DNA of 64,000 bases, taken from the NCBI RefSeq assembly GCF_000428945.1, contig NZ_AUAX01000022.1, forward strand, positions 1-64,000. The letters run 5' to 3'. The position numbers and the translations under genes were made by a program. The notes beneath the pieces are model-generated. The model searched no databases. It had not been told where the DNA came from and worked only from the letters and a program-made list of their open reading frames with translations. Below are positions 52,569-62,687 of this stretch, piece after piece. Numbering within the stretch: the first letter of the stretch is position 1; the number at the start of each line of letters is the position of its first letter. The DNA is from Hamadaea tsunoensis DSM 44101. Its GTDB lineage: Bacteria; Actinomycetota; Actinomycetes; Mycobacteriales; Micromonosporaceae.

Positions 52569-54295
52569 GCGCCCGGGAGCTGCTGCGTGCGGTGGTCGCG
52601 ACGGAGGCCGATGTTTTCGGCGTACGCCGTCAGGGAAGACAACTGGCGGCGGGGCTGGGACTGGAGAACCAGGACCAGATCCGGGTGGCCGCGGCGCTGT
52701 CGGAGACCGGGCGGCGGCTGCTGCCGCTGGGCCGGGTGACGGTGATCTTCGCGCTGGAGGCCCCGCAGCCCGCGCTGTTGTTCGCCGCGACGGTCGCGGC
52801 GGACGTGGACGAGGAGTTCGTCGCCGCGCTGGCGGTGACAAGAGGACTGATGGACCGCTGGTCGGTCGAGCGGGAGCCGGGGAGGACGACGGTGATGATG
52901 GCGCGCCGGGTGCCGGACAAGGCCGCGACCCTGACCGACGACCAGCTCGGCGCGCTGCGTACGGAGGTCGTCTCGGCCCAGACCGGTACGCCGCTGGAGG
53001 AGCTGGCCGAGCACAACCGGCAGCTGCTGGCGACCCTGGGCGAGGTCCAGACGCAGCGCGACGAACTGCTGCGGCTCAACGCCGAGCTGGAGGAGACCAA
53101 CCGCGGCGTGCTCGCCCTCTACACCGAGCTGTCCGAGGAGCTGGAGGCCACCAACCGGGGCGTGGTCGCGCTCTACGCCGAGTTGGAGGAGCGCTCGGCG
53201 CAGCTGCGCGCCGCGAGCGAGGCCAAGACGCGGTTCCTGGCCAACGTCACGCACGAACTGCGCTCGCCGGTCAGCTCGATCACCGGCCTGACCCGGCTGC
53301 TGCGCGATCCCCTGTCCGACCCGCTCTCCGCGGAGCAGTCCCAGCAGCTCGACCTCATCGACGCCTCGTCGCGCAGCCTGCTGACGCTCGTCAACGACCT
53401 GCTCGACCTGGCCAAGGCCGAGTCCGGCCGGGTCGAGCCTGCGATCGAGGACACCGACCTGCGGCCCATCTTCACGACCCTGCGGGGTACGCTGCGCGCC
53501 GCTCCGCGGTCGGCGGACACCTCGCTGGTGGTGGACGATCCGGTCGGCGTACCGGTGATCCACACTGATCCGATCATGCTGGCCCAGGTGCTGCGCAACC
53601 TGCTCACCAACGCGCTCAAGTTCACGCCCGACGGCGAGGTACGCCTGACGGCCACCGTGGACGGTGCATGGGTCGCGCTGGCGGTGAGCGACACCGGCAT
53701 CGGCATTCCCGAGGCCGAACAGGACCGGGTCTTCGAGGAGTTCCACCAGGTCCGCAATCACCTGCAGGCGTCGGCGCAGGGGACCGGCCTCGGGCTCGCG
53801 TACGCGCGCCGGCTGGCCGAGGCGCTCGGCGGCACCCTGGAACTGGCGAGCGAGGTCGGCCGGGGGAGCACCTTCACGCTCCGGCTGCCCGTCGGCGGGC
53901 CGGCCGACGCCCGGCCCGACCAGCCGATCAGCGTGCTGCTCGTGGACGACGACGACACGTTCCGCGGGGCCGCCGCCCAGGTGCTGCGCGGTTGTGGGTT
54001 CGGCGTACGCGAGGCAGCCGACGGGCGTACCGCGCTGGCCGCGATCGCCGCCCGGCCGCCCGATGTGGTCCTGCTCGACCTGCGGCTGGCCGAGCTCGAC
54101 GGGTTCGCCGTGATCGAGGCCCTGGAGGCCGACGAGCGGCTGCGCTCGATCCCGGTGGTGGTCGTGACGGCGTACCGGGCCGACGTGGTGGACACGGCCG
54201 AGCTGCGGCACGCGGTGGCGGTGCTCGACAAGACGTCGACCACATTGGACGATCTGTGCGGCGTCGTGGTGCTGACCGCCCGGCGGCGGGGCTGA
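52565..54295 (+). CDS. Soluble hybrid histidine kinase with C-terminal receiver
   Basis: The 576-residue protein has a degenerate GHKL-like N-terminal region (1-115). A coiled coil follows with a duplicated element (ELEETNRGVLALYTELSEE, then LEATNRGVVALYAELEERS). Next are HisKA with His in FLANVTHELRSPVSS, HATPase (NLLTNALKFTPDG, DTGIGIPE, GTGLGLAYARRLAEALGG) and a receiver (VLLVDDDDTF, acceptor Asp in VVLLDLRLAELDG). No membrane segments. It probably takes signals inside the stress module; the receiver may pass to or compete with the next gene product. Confidence 0.92.
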   Translation: MSARELLRAVVATEADVFGVRRQGRQLAAGLGLENQDQIRVAAALSETGRRLLPLGRVTVIFALEAPQPALLFAATVAADVDEEFVAALAVTRGLMDRWSVEREPGRTTVMMARRVPDKAATLTDDQLGALRTEVVSAQTGTPLEELAEHNRQLLATLGEVQTQRDELLRLNAELEETNRGVLALYTELSEELEATNRGVVALYAELEERSAQLRAASEAKTRFLANVTHELRSPVSSITGLTRLLRDPLSDPLSAEQSQQLDLIDASSRSLLTLVNDLLDLAKAESGRVEPAIEDTDLRPIFTTLRGTLRAAPRSADTSLVVDDPVGVPVIHTDPIMLAQVLRNLLTNALKFTPDGEVRLTATVDGAWVALAVSDTGIGIPEAEQDRVFEEFHQVRNHLQASAQGTGLGLAYARRLAEALGGTLELASEVGRGSTFTLRLPVGGPADARPDQPISVLLVDDDDTFRGAAAQVLRGCGFGVREAADGRTALAAIAARPPDVVLLDLRLAELDGFAVIEALEADERLRSIPVVVVTAYRADVVDTAELRHAVAVLDKTSTTLDDLCGVVVLTARRRG

Positions 54296-54297
54296 CG

Positions 54298-55875
54298 ATG
54301 AACACCGTCCTCGTCGTCGACGACACCCCGTCCAAGCGCTACATCCTGGCCAGCTGGCTGCGCCGCGGCGGGTACGCGGTCGACGAGGCGGCCACCGGCG
54401 CGCAGGCGCTCGAACGCTTCGAACGCGGCGGCGTGGACCTCGTCGTCCTCGACGTACGCCTGCCCGACGCGAGCGGCTTCGAGGTCTGCGAGCAGATGAA
54501 GGCGCACCCCGTGCACGGGGCGACGCCGGTGATCCACGTGTCGGCGGCGGCGATCCACGCCGTGGACCGCACGCACGGGCTGGAGCGGGGCGCGGACGCG
54601 TACCTGGTGGAGCCGATCGACCCGGACGAACTGCTGGCCACGGTGTCGGCGATCCTGCGCTACTACCAGGCCCGCATCCAGGCCGAGCGGCTGGCGTCCC
54701 GGCTGGCGAACCTGGTCCGGGTGACCGCCGCGATGAACGGCGTGACCGCGCAGCGGGCCCTGCTCGAAGCCGCGGCCGCCGGCGGTGCCGAGATCTTCCA
54801 GGCACCGATCCTCGTCATCGCCAATGACGCGGACGGCGCCCGGGTGGTCGCGGCGTGCACCGGTCCCGGCGCCGCCGTCGACGTGCGACCGTCCATGGTG
54901 GACGTCGGCGACGAGCCGGTCGGCGTACGCTTCGCCGACGAGTCGGCCGGGCGCTGGCCGCAGATCGCCTTCCCGCCCGACGGCACCGTACGCGTGCTGA
55001 CCGTGCGTACGCGCGCCGACCGCCCGGCCCTGTACGTCATCGTGCCGACGGCGGCCACCCTGGAGGGCGCGCCGGTGCTGACCCTGTTCGGCCAGGCGGT
55101 GATGGCGGCGACCGAGGCGGTGCGCCTGTTCGACGAGGAGCACAATCTCGCCCTGACCCTGCAACGCAGCCTGCTGCCCGCGCGCCCGCCGGCCGTGGCC
55201 GGTTACGACCTGGCCATCCGGTACGTCCCGGCCAGCGACACCGCGGAGATCGGCGGCGACTTCTACGAGGTGGTACGCATCGGCGACCGGCTCTTCATCG
55301 CGGTCGGGGACGTCGGCGGGCACTCCCTGCACGCCGCGACGGTCATGGCCGAACTGCGCCACGCGACCCGGGCGTACCTGGTCGAGGGGCACGGTCCGGC
55401 GGCCGTCCTGGACCGCCTCAACACCCTCGTCCGGCGGCTGCTGCCCGGCGAGATCGCGACACTGTGCCTGTTCAGCCTGGACACGGCCACCGGGGAGATG
55501 CTGATGGCGAACGCCGGCCACCCGCCGCCGCTGCTGCACCGGCCGGACCCCGAAGCCTCTCCCGCGTTGCCGTGCGCGCCCGGAAGTGTCAGCATGATCA
55601 GCGAGCACGGTCCGTTGCTCGGCATTCACGTTCGGGCGGCCACCGAGACCAAGGTGACCCTCGATCCCGGTGCGACCCTCGTGCTGTACACCGACGGGCT
55701 CGTCGAACTGCGTACCGAGACGTTCGACGAGAGCTTCGAGCGGCTGGCCGCGGCCTCCGTCCGGATCGAACGCGACCTGGAGGAGTACGCCAGCCGGCTG
55801 CTCGCCGACGTGGGCCCGCCGGTGCCGAGCGACGACATCGCGCTTGTCGTCCTGCGCCGGCAACCCGCCGGCTGA
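54298..55875 (+). CDS. Response regulator with SpoIIE-type phosphatase output (RsbU/RsbP role)
   Basis: The 525-residue protein has a receiver (VLVVDDTPSKRYIL, acceptor Asp in VVLDVRLPDASGF), a short coiled coil and GAF-like middle (about 140-270), and a PP2C/SpoIIE domain with LQRSLLP, EIGGDFYEVVRIGDRLFIAV, GDVGGHS and LYTDGLVE. These metal ligands are intact. It would dephosphorylate a STAS antagonist such as the 49350 product and so free a sigma factor. It begins 2 bp after the hybrid kinase. Confidence 0.93.
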   Translation: MNTVLVVDDTPSKRYILASWLRRGGYAVDEAATGAQALERFERGGVDLVVLDVRLPDASGFEVCEQMKAHPVHGATPVIHVSAAAIHAVDRTHGLERGADAYLVEPIDPDELLATVSAILRYYQARIQAERLASRLANLVRVTAAMNGVTAQRALLEAAAAGGAEIFQAPILVIANDADGARVVAACTGPGAAVDVRPSMVDVGDEPVGVRFADESAGRWPQIAFPPDGTVRVLTVRTRADRPALYVIVPTAATLEGAPVLTLFGQAVMAATEAVRLFDEEHNLALTLQRSLLPARPPAVAGYDLAIRYVPASDTAEIGGDFYEVVRIGDRLFIAVGDVGGHSLHAATVMAELRHATRAYLVEGHGPAAVLDRLNTLVRRLLPGEIATLCLFSLDTATGEMLMANAGHPPPLLHRPDPEASPALPCAPGSVSMISEHGPLLGIHVRAATETKVTLDPGATLVLYTDGLVELRTETFDESFERLAAASVRIERDLEEYASRLLADVGPPVPSDDIALVVLRRQPAG

Positions 55876-55880
55876 ACGGC

Positions 55881-55905
55881 GTCTGAACGGCGCGAATGTG
55901 GGTAT
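55881..55905 (+). promoter_or_regulatory. Sigma-B-type promoter before the RsbW-like kinase
   Basis: GTCT at 55881 and GGGTAT at 55900-55905 are 15 nt apart; the -10 is an exact match to the general-stress consensus. It lies 43 bp upstream of the kinase gene, consistent with feedback transcription of the anti-sigma factor. Confidence 0.5.
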
Positions 55906-55947
55906 GACGGACGCGAGGGCCACTGGATACGCGGGAGAGGGGGCGGC

Positions 55948-56418
55948 ATGAGGGCGACCGACACCTCCCCGGACTGGGTGTTCGATCACGGGCAGCCCCG
56001 GATCGACGGCGAAGCCCCGCCATCGGGCACGCCCGGGTACGCGGTCGACATCGACTCGCTGGCCGCGCTGCGTACCGTGATCCTGCGTACGGCGGAGGGG
56101 TGCGGACTGACGCCCGAGCACCGCGACAATCTCGTGCTCGCCGTGAACGAACTGCTGACGAACGTCATGCGGCACGGCGGCGGGACCGGGCGGATGTGGC
56201 TGTGGCCGGACGGCGGCTGGCTCTACTGCCGGGTCGAGGACCACGGTCCGGGGCTGGCGCAGCCGCCCGGCGACGTCGGTGCGGAGCGGCCGGCGCCGTC
56301 GGCCGCCACCGGCCGCGGGCTCTGGTTGATCCGCCAGTTCGTCCCGCGGGTGAAGATCGAGACGGGCGGCCGGGGCACCCGGGTCACCGTCGCGATGCCC
56401 ACCGTCGTCACGCCCTAG
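55948..56418 (+). CDS. RsbW-like anti-sigma serine kinase
   Basis: The 156-residue GHKL protein has LVLAVNELLTNVMRHGGG, VEDHGPGL and GRGLWLIRQFV, all the ATP-site boxes. A 35-residue N-terminal extension is unusual. It would sequester a sigma factor and phosphorylate a STAS antagonist. No sigma gene is in the window, so the target must lie elsewhere. A GGGGGCGGC ribosome site precedes ATG. Confidence 0.88.
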   Translation: MRATDTSPDWVFDHGQPRIDGEAPPSGTPGYAVDIDSLAALRTVILRTAEGCGLTPEHRDNLVLAVNELLTNVMRHGGGTGRMWLWPDGGWLYCRVEDHGPGLAQPPGDVGAERPAPSAATGRGLWLIRQFVPRVKIETGGRGTRVTVAMPTVVTP

Positions 56419-56525
56419 CCCGCCGGCCGGCCGCAGCCCTGTCGGGGTGGCGGACGTGGGCGGCGCCGACCTCGCCACCGGGGATCCGGCGGTCGCGTGA
56501 CTCGACGCGCCCGGGATCGAAGGTC

Positions 56526-57743
56526 TCAGCTGCCCGGTAGCGTCACGGTGACGACGAGGCCGCCGCCTTCGCGGGGCCGGGCCGCCACCTGCCCGCCGTG
56601 GGCGCGGACGACGGACTGCACAATGGACAGTCCCAGGCCGGCGCCCTTCGCCGTCACCAGCCGCTCGTCGCCGTAGCGGCGGAACGGCTCGAACAGGCCC
56701 GGAATGTCGTAGGGCGGGATCGCCGGACCGCTGTTGGCGACCTCCAGGCGGGCCGAGCCGTCGGGCAGGGTGCCACTGGAGATCTCCGCGAACCCGCCGG
56801 GCGAGTTGTGCCGGATCGCATTGTCGAGCAGGTTCTGCGCGAGCCGCTCCAGCAGGATCGGATCGCCGGACGTACGCGCTTCCGCCCCGTCGGCGCGTAC
56901 CGCCACGTCGAGGTCGCGGGCCTCGGCGGCGGACTGCGCCTCGACGTGCGCCACGACGTCGGCGAGGTCGAGTTCGGTGGGGCGGCCGATCTCCACCTCC
57001 GATTTGGCCAGCATCAACAGGCCGCTGATCAGCTGTTCGTGCCGCTTGTTGATCTCCAACAGGGTCTCGCCCAGCTGCTTGACGTCCGGGCTCGCCGTCC
57101 GCCGGTGCATCGCCACCTCGACGAGGGCCCGGTTCAGCGTCAGCGGCGTACGCAGCTCGTGCGAGGCGTTGGCGACGAACCGGCGCTGCCCCTCGAAGGA
57201 CCGGTCGAGCCGGGCGACCATCACGTCGAACGTGTCGGCCAGCTCCTTCACCTCGTCCCGCGGTCCGGTCAGCGCGATGCGTTCGCGCAGGCCGTGCTCG
57301 GCCGCCGGGGCGTCGGCGATCCGCCGCGCCGTCTCGGTGACCTTGGTCAGCGGCGCGAGTACGCGTCCCGCCACGAGCCAGCCCAGCATGACCGAGACCC
57401 CGCTGACCAGGACGAGGGCGATCGCCCCCTGCGTGAGGAAGGCGGTCATCGTCGAGTCCCGGACCATCTTCTGCTGCTCCAGGATGAACTGCGGGGCCTG
57501 GTCCGCGGTGATCACGTCGCCGTTCGTCGTCCGCAGCACCGGTGGGTTGCCCTTGTTCACGTCGGCGTCGGAAGCCTGGCCGGAGCCGTAGACGGTGTCA
57601 CCGGAGCCCATCCGGGTCCCGACGAAGCTGGCGATCCCCGGCCCGTGCTGCCCGACCAGCACGTAGGTCACCCCGAGCAGGACGAGGCCGGCGGCGAACA
57701 GCATCCCGCCGTAGACGATCGTCAGGCGCGTACGCAGACTCAT
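56526..57743 (-). CDS. OmpR-type two-component sensor kinase
   Basis: The 405-residue protein has helix 1 (LTIVYGGMLFAAGLVLLGVT), an extracellular domain of about 90 residues, helix 2 (GAIALVLVSGVSVMLGWLVA), a HAMP domain, HisKA with His in NASHELRTPLTLNRA and HATPase (NLLDNAIRHNSPGG, GAGLGLSIVQSVVRAHGG). ATG 57743 overlaps the response regulator stop. It likely senses envelope stress or a drug and controls the neighbouring exporter. Confidence 0.92.
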   Translation of the reverse strand: MSLRTRLTIVYGGMLFAAGLVLLGVTYVLVGQHGPGIASFVGTRMGSGDTVYGSGQASDADVNKGNPPVLRTTNGDVITADQAPQFILEQQKMVRDSTMTAFLTQGAIALVLVSGVSVMLGWLVAGRVLAPLTKVTETARRIADAPAAEHGLRERIALTGPRDEVKELADTFDVMVARLDRSFEGQRRFVANASHELRTPLTLNRALVEVAMHRRTASPDVKQLGETLLEINKRHEQLISGLLMLAKSEVEIGRPTELDLADVVAHVEAQSAAEARDLDVAVRADGAEARTSGDPILLERLAQNLLDNAIRHNSPGGFAEISSGTLPDGSARLEVANSGPAIPPYDIPGLFEPFRRYGDERLVTAKGAGLGLSIVQSVVRAHGGQVAARPREGGGLVVTVTLPGS

Positions 57744-58396
57744 GGGATGCGGTACCCCTCTCCGGGCAGCGTCTCGATGACGGGCGGATCGCCGAGCTTG
57801 CGGCGCAGTTTGAGAACCGTCAGCCGGACGGCCGAGGTGAACGGATCCGCGTTCTCGTCCCAGACCTTCTCCAGCAGCTGCTCGGCCGAGACCACCGCGC
57901 CGTCGCCCCGCAGCAGCTCGGTCAGCACCCCGAACTCCTTCTTCGACAGCAGGAGGTAGCGGCCGTCGCGGAAGACCTGACGGCGTACCGGGTCGAGAAT
58001 GATGCCGGCCCGGCGCAGCACCGGCGGCGTCGCGGGCCGCGACCGGCGTCCGAGCGCGTGGACCCGGGCGGCGAGCTCCGGGAAGGCGAACGGCTTCGGC
58101 AGGTAGTCGTCGGCACCGAGCGCGAGCCCGGCGACCCGGTCGGAGATCTCGCCGGACGCGGTCAGCATGAGCACCCGCGCCGTCGAATCGCCGGCCACGA
58201 CCGCCCGGCACACGTCGTCGCCGTGCACGACCGGCAGATCCCGGTCGAGGACCACCACGTCGTAATCGTTCACGTCCAGCCGCTGCAACGCCGCCGCGCC
58301 GTCGCCGGCCACGTCGACGGCGTGCGCGTCGTCCCGCAGCCACTCCGCGATCGCGTCGGCGAGCAGCCGCTCATCCTCCACCACCAATACCCGCAT
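57740..58396 (-). CDS. OmpR-family response regulator
   Basis: The 218-residue protein has a receiver with EDE at 7-9 and acceptor Asp51 (VVVLDRDLPV), Lys in YLPKPF, and a winged-helix DNA-binding domain (LSKKEFGVLTELLRGDGAVV, AVRLTVLKLRRKLGDPPVIE). It is the first gene of the pair, divergent across a 600-bp gap from the MacB-like exporter operon. Confidence 0.94.
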   Translation of the reverse strand: MRVLVVEDERLLADAIAEWLRDDAHAVDVAGDGAAALQRLDVNDYDVVVLDRDLPVVHGDDVCRAVVAGDSTARVLMLTASGEISDRVAGLALGADDYLPKPFAFPELAARVHALGRRSRPATPPVLRRAGIILDPVRRQVFRDGRYLLLSKKEFGVLTELLRGDGAVVSAEQLLEKVWDENADPFTSAVRLTVLKLRRKLGDPPVIETLPGEGYRIP

Positions 58397-58470
58397 CCGA
58401 CAATGGTGCCTGCCGACCCTGTTTCTTCCCTGTTAGCGGAGGAGACCAGATTCAAGATCAAATGCCTTTT

Positions 58471-58867
58471 GTCCCGGGTTCGTCGATCTCACCTCCGCTC
58501 CTCGCGCGGGAGACCGTTCCGCCCCTATCGCTGCGCTCCGGGGACTCCACTGCCACCTGAGTGGGGCGACGCATCGTCCACCGTGGCTCGGTCACCGCTT
58601 CACCCCACCCCCCACCCGGCCTTTGTCGCGACTGTCCGATATGGGTGCCGAGTGGGGTCGGTGAGGTGATCGTTTACGGCTGTGGTGTCGAAACGGCCAC
58701 CCGATGCATGATCGTTTACGGTTCTGGAGCACGTTGACCGGCTTTGGCTACACCTGACGCGTCATTGATCATGCAGATCGGGCTGGATTTACGCCTTAGC
58801 CGTAAACGATCAAGAAATCAGCACCCGGCGCCGACCTGGCGGAAGGTGAGATCGACGAACCCGGGAC
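58471..58867. repeat. About 400-bp inverted-repeat-bounded element in a 613-bp gene-free gap
   Basis: The left end GTCCCGGGTTCGTCGATCTC (58471 on) is repeated inverted at 58844-58867; 24 bases match perfectly, and the flanks (AGATCAAAT) are also partly mirrored. Inside, TGATCGTTTACGGC is present at 58667, nearly repeated at 58709 (one change) and inverted at 58799-58812. No open frame of significance lies within. The whole gap 58397-59009 has no gene. It resembles a miniature inverted-repeat element; it may also carry the promoters of the two divergent operons. Confidence 0.7.
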
Positions 58868-59009
58868 GAGAATCCGGCCTTGAATTTGATCTTTGCTCGG
58901 GCTGGTGTTTCCTCGGCGTTAGCGGATGAGGAAGCGCCCGGGAAACAGGCTCCGCCGAAGACTGCGATGCGACGGCCGGAACAGCCGGTCGCGGATCGTG
59001 GAGTGGATC

Positions 59010-59615
59010 ATGACAGTGTTCGTACGCGGGTCGAGCCGGGGGACGCTCGTCCTGCTCGGGCTCGGGCTGCTGGCGTTGGCGCTGATGCTGGCCGCGGCCG
59101 GCTGCGCCAAGAAGGACGACGGCAGCAAGGTCGCCTCGGTCACCGGTACGGCCTCGGCCCAGCCCGGCGCCAGTCCCACGCCGACCTTGTCGGAGCAGGA
59201 CCGGTCGCTGAAGTTCGCCCAGTGCATGCGGGACCACGGTGTTCCCATGGACGACCCGAAGATCGACGGCAACGGCGGGATCCAGGTCCAGATCGGCGGC
59301 AACGTCAAGAAGGAGGACGTCGACGCGGCCCAGAAGGCGTGCAAGGACTACTCGCCCGGCGGCGGTCCCGGCGGCGGCAAGGTCGACCCCGCTCTGCAGG
59401 AGAACATGCGCAAGATGGCGCAGTGCATGCGGGAGAGCGGCGTACCGAACTTCCCGGATCCGAGTGCCGACGGCGGCATCGCCATCGACGGTTCGATCGC
59501 CGAGGATCCCGACTTCAAGGCCGCTCAGGAGAAGTGCATGAAGCTCATCCCGCCGCCGAGCGGCAAGGCCCAGATCGGCTCGCTCACCGCCCCCGGCAGC
59601 GGCGGGAAGGGCTGA
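59010..59615 (+). CDS. Lipoprotein of unknown function preceding the exporter
   Basis: The 201-residue protein has a signal peptide with lipobox AAGC ([12 protein letters not shown]). The mature part has twice the motif (F/M)AQCMR(D/E)xG(V/I) followed by an extended Pro/Asp segment (VPMDDP and VPNFPDP) and further Cys residues, so it is an internal duplication with paired cysteines. This matches small actinomycete lipoproteins seen next to MacB-like exporters; their function is not known. A GGAG site decides ATG 59010 over earlier in-frame starts from 58926. Confidence 0.82.
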   Translation: MTVFVRGSSRGTLVLLGLGLLALALMLAAAGCAKKDDGSKVASVTGTASAQPGASPTPTLSEQDRSLKFAQCMRDHGVPMDDPKIDGNGGIQVQIGGNVKKEDVDAAQKACKDYSPGGGPGGGKVDPALQENMRKMAQCMRESGVPNFPDPSADGGIAIDGSIAEDPDFKAAQEKCMKLIPPPSGKAQIGSLTAPGSGGKG

Positions 59616-59617
59616 TC

Positions 59618-60741
59618 ATGACCGAGACCACCACCAGCGCAGGCACGCCGGACGAGCCGGTGGCCGTTCCCCGGTCCCGCCGGCGGCGGCGCAGGGGCAA
59701 GGCGGCGGCGGGCGCGGCGGCCGTCGTGGTCGTCGCCGGAGCGGCGGCGGCGGCCACGATCGGCTTCGGGGGCCATGGTCCGAGTACGCCGGCCGCGGCG
59801 GGCCTGCCCCCGTCGACCGCCCAGGTCACCCGGCAGACGCTCGACGACACCCAGTCCGAGGACGGCGACCTGGCCTTCGGCCCGACGACCTCCCTGAAGG
59901 TACGCCTGCCCGGCACCGTCACGTCCCTGCCCTACAGCGAGACCGTCGTCGCCCGCGGCAAAGCGCTGTACAAAGTGGACAATACGCCGGTCGTGCTGAT
60001 GTACGGGACCGTTCCGGCGTACCGGGAACTGGGCACAGGTGCCAAGGGTGCCGATGTACGCCAGCTCGAACAGAACCTGAAAGCGCTGGGCTACAAAGGA
60101 TTCACCGTCGACGACAAGTTCACCTCCGAAACCGCGGCCGCGGTCAAGGACTGGCAGGACGATCTCGGGCTCACCAAGACCGGCCGGGTCGAGCTGGGCC
60201 GGGTCGTCTTCAGCCCCGGCGCCGTACGCGTCGACAGCGTCAGCGCCGATCTCGGCGGCGAGGCGCAACCGGGGCAGGAGGTGCTCGCGTACACGGGAAC
60301 GGTGCGCGTGGTGACCGTGAAGCTGGACGTGGCCGACCAGCGCCTGGCGAGGAAGGGCGCGAAGGTCTCGGTACGCCTGCCCGACGGCAAGACGGTGAAC
60401 GGGAAGATCGACCGGGTCACTACGAAGATCGAGAGTTCGGACAGTCCGAACGGCGGGACCGAGACGAAGATCGAGGTGCTGATCTCGCTCGACGACGCCC
60501 AGGCGGTGGCCGGGTTCACGGCCGCGTCGGTGCACGTGGAGTTCACGGCCGGTCAGCGGACCGGCGTGCTGACCGTGCCGGTCGGCGCGCTCGTGGCGCT
60601 CTCGGAGGGCGGCTACGGCGTCGAGGTCGTCGAGGGCTCGGCCACGCACTACGCCAAGGTGGAGACCGGCCTGTTCGCCAACGGCCGGGTGGAGGTCACC
60701 GGCGACGGCATCGCCGAGGGCACCACGGTGGGGATGCCGCG

Positions 60742-60745
<4 letters not shown>
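59618..60745 (+). CDS. Membrane fusion-type subunit with inserted peptidoglycan-binding domain
   Basis: The 375-residue protein has an Arg-rich cytoplasmic start, one membrane helix ([20 protein letters not shown]), a biotinyl-lipoyl/HlyD-like part, and a PG_binding_1 domain at about 135-190 ([20 protein letters not shown], then [14 protein letters not shown]). A second beta-barrel part follows ([19 protein letters not shown]). Gram-positive exporters of MacB type often have such HlyD-like partners. The wall-binding insertion suggests anchoring to peptidoglycan. It is coupled to the ATPase by GTGA overlap. Confidence 0.88.
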
Positions 60746-61428
<683 letters not shown>

Positions 61429-62649
61429 ATGGCAACGGTGGAGCTGGACCGGCCGCGGCTGGCGCCGCCCCGGATGCGCCCGCGCGACATCGTGCGGGTG
61501 GGCGCGGCGGGACTGAGCACGCGACCGACCCGCGCGCTGCTCTCGGCGCTGGGCATCGCGATCGGCATCGCGGCGATGATCGCGGTGGTGGGCATCTCGG
61601 CCTCGTCGCAGGCGGACCTGGACCGCAAGCTGGCGGCGCTGGGGACGAACCTGCTGACGGTGTCGCCGGGGCAGACGATGTTCGGCGACACGGCCGTGCT
61701 GCCGGTCGAGTCCGAGGCCATGGTGGCGCGGATCGGGCCGGTGCAGGCGACCTCGGCGACCGGCAAGGTGACCGGGGCGAAGGTCTACCGCTCGGACAAG
61801 GTGCCGGCGGCGCAGACCAACGGCATCTCGGTGCTCACGGCCCGGGTGACGCTGCCGGCCACCGTCGGGGCGACGGTGGCGTCCGGGGCGTGGCTGAACG
61901 ACGCCACGGTCAACTATCCGGCGGTGGTGCTCGGCGCGGCCACCGCCGAGCGGCTCGGCCTCGGCAAGGTGGATCCGCAGACCCGGATCCAGGTGGGCGG
62001 GCACTGGTTCAGCGTGGTCGGCATCCTCGACCCGGTGGCGCTCGCGCCCGAGCTGGACTCGGCGGCGCTCATCGGCTGGCCGGTCGCGCAGAGCGTGTTC
62101 GGCTTCGACGGGTACCCGACGACGATCTACACCCGGTCGCTGGACAGCCAGGTGGAGAACGTGCGGGGAGTGCTCGCCGCGACGGCGAACCCGTCGGCGC
62201 CCAACGAGGTCAGCGTGTCCCGACCGTCCGACGCGCTGGTCGCCCAGCGGGCCGCCGGCACGGCGTTCACCGGCCTGCTGCTGGGCCTCGGCGCGGTGGC
62301 CCTGCTCGTCGGCGGGGTCGGCGTGGCGAACACGATGGTGATCTCGGTGCTGGAACGCCGGGCGGAGATCGGCCTGCGCCGGTCGCTGGGCGCCACGCGC
62401 GGCCAGATCCGGCTGCAGTTCCTGGCCGAATCCCTGCTGCTGTCCGCGCTGGGCGGGGCCGGTGGGCTGTTCCTCGGCATCCTGGTCACCACCGGGTACG
62501 CCTTCTACCAGGACTGGCCGTCGGTGGTACCGGCGTGGGCGACGGTCGGCGGCCTGGCCGCGACCATCCTCATCGGAGGGATGGCGGGGCTGTACCCGGC
62601 GATCCGGGCCGCGCGCCTGTCACCCACCGAAGCCCTGGCCACCCCCTGA
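61429..62649 (+). CDS. MacB-type FtsX-domain permease
   Basis: The 406-residue protein has one N-terminal helix (ALLSALGIAIGIAAMIAVVG), a large extracellular MacB periplasmic-core domain (about 65-270) and three C-terminal helices (GLLLGLGAVALLVGGVGVAN onward, with ERRAEIGLRRSLGA). This is the usual mechanotransmission-type architecture with four helices. Exports or releases macrolides, peptides or lipids; the substrate is not evident. Confidence 0.94.
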   Translation: MATVELDRPRLAPPRMRPRDIVRVGAAGLSTRPTRALLSALGIAIGIAAMIAVVGISASSQADLDRKLAALGTNLLTVSPGQTMFGDTAVLPVESEAMVARIGPVQATSATGKVTGAKVYRSDKVPAAQTNGISVLTARVTLPATVGATVASGAWLNDATVNYPAVVLGAATAERLGLGKVDPQTRIQVGGHWFSVVGILDPVALAPELDSAALIGWPVAQSVFGFDGYPTTIYTRSLDSQVENVRGVLAATANPSAPNEVSVSRPSDALVAQRAAGTAFTGLLLGLGAVALLVGGVGVANTMVISVLERRAEIGLRRSLGATRGQIRLQFLAESLLLSALGGAGGLFLGILVTTGYAFYQDWPSVVPAWATVGGLAATILIGGMAGLYPAIRAARLSPTEALATP

Positions 62650-62687
62650 CGCCCCTCCCTGGGGCCCCTCCCAGGGGCCGCTTGCTT

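Noticed and set aside
53758-56478. A 906-codon minus frame opposite the stress module
   Set aside because: Antisense shadow of genes with complete catalytic motifs on the plus strand.
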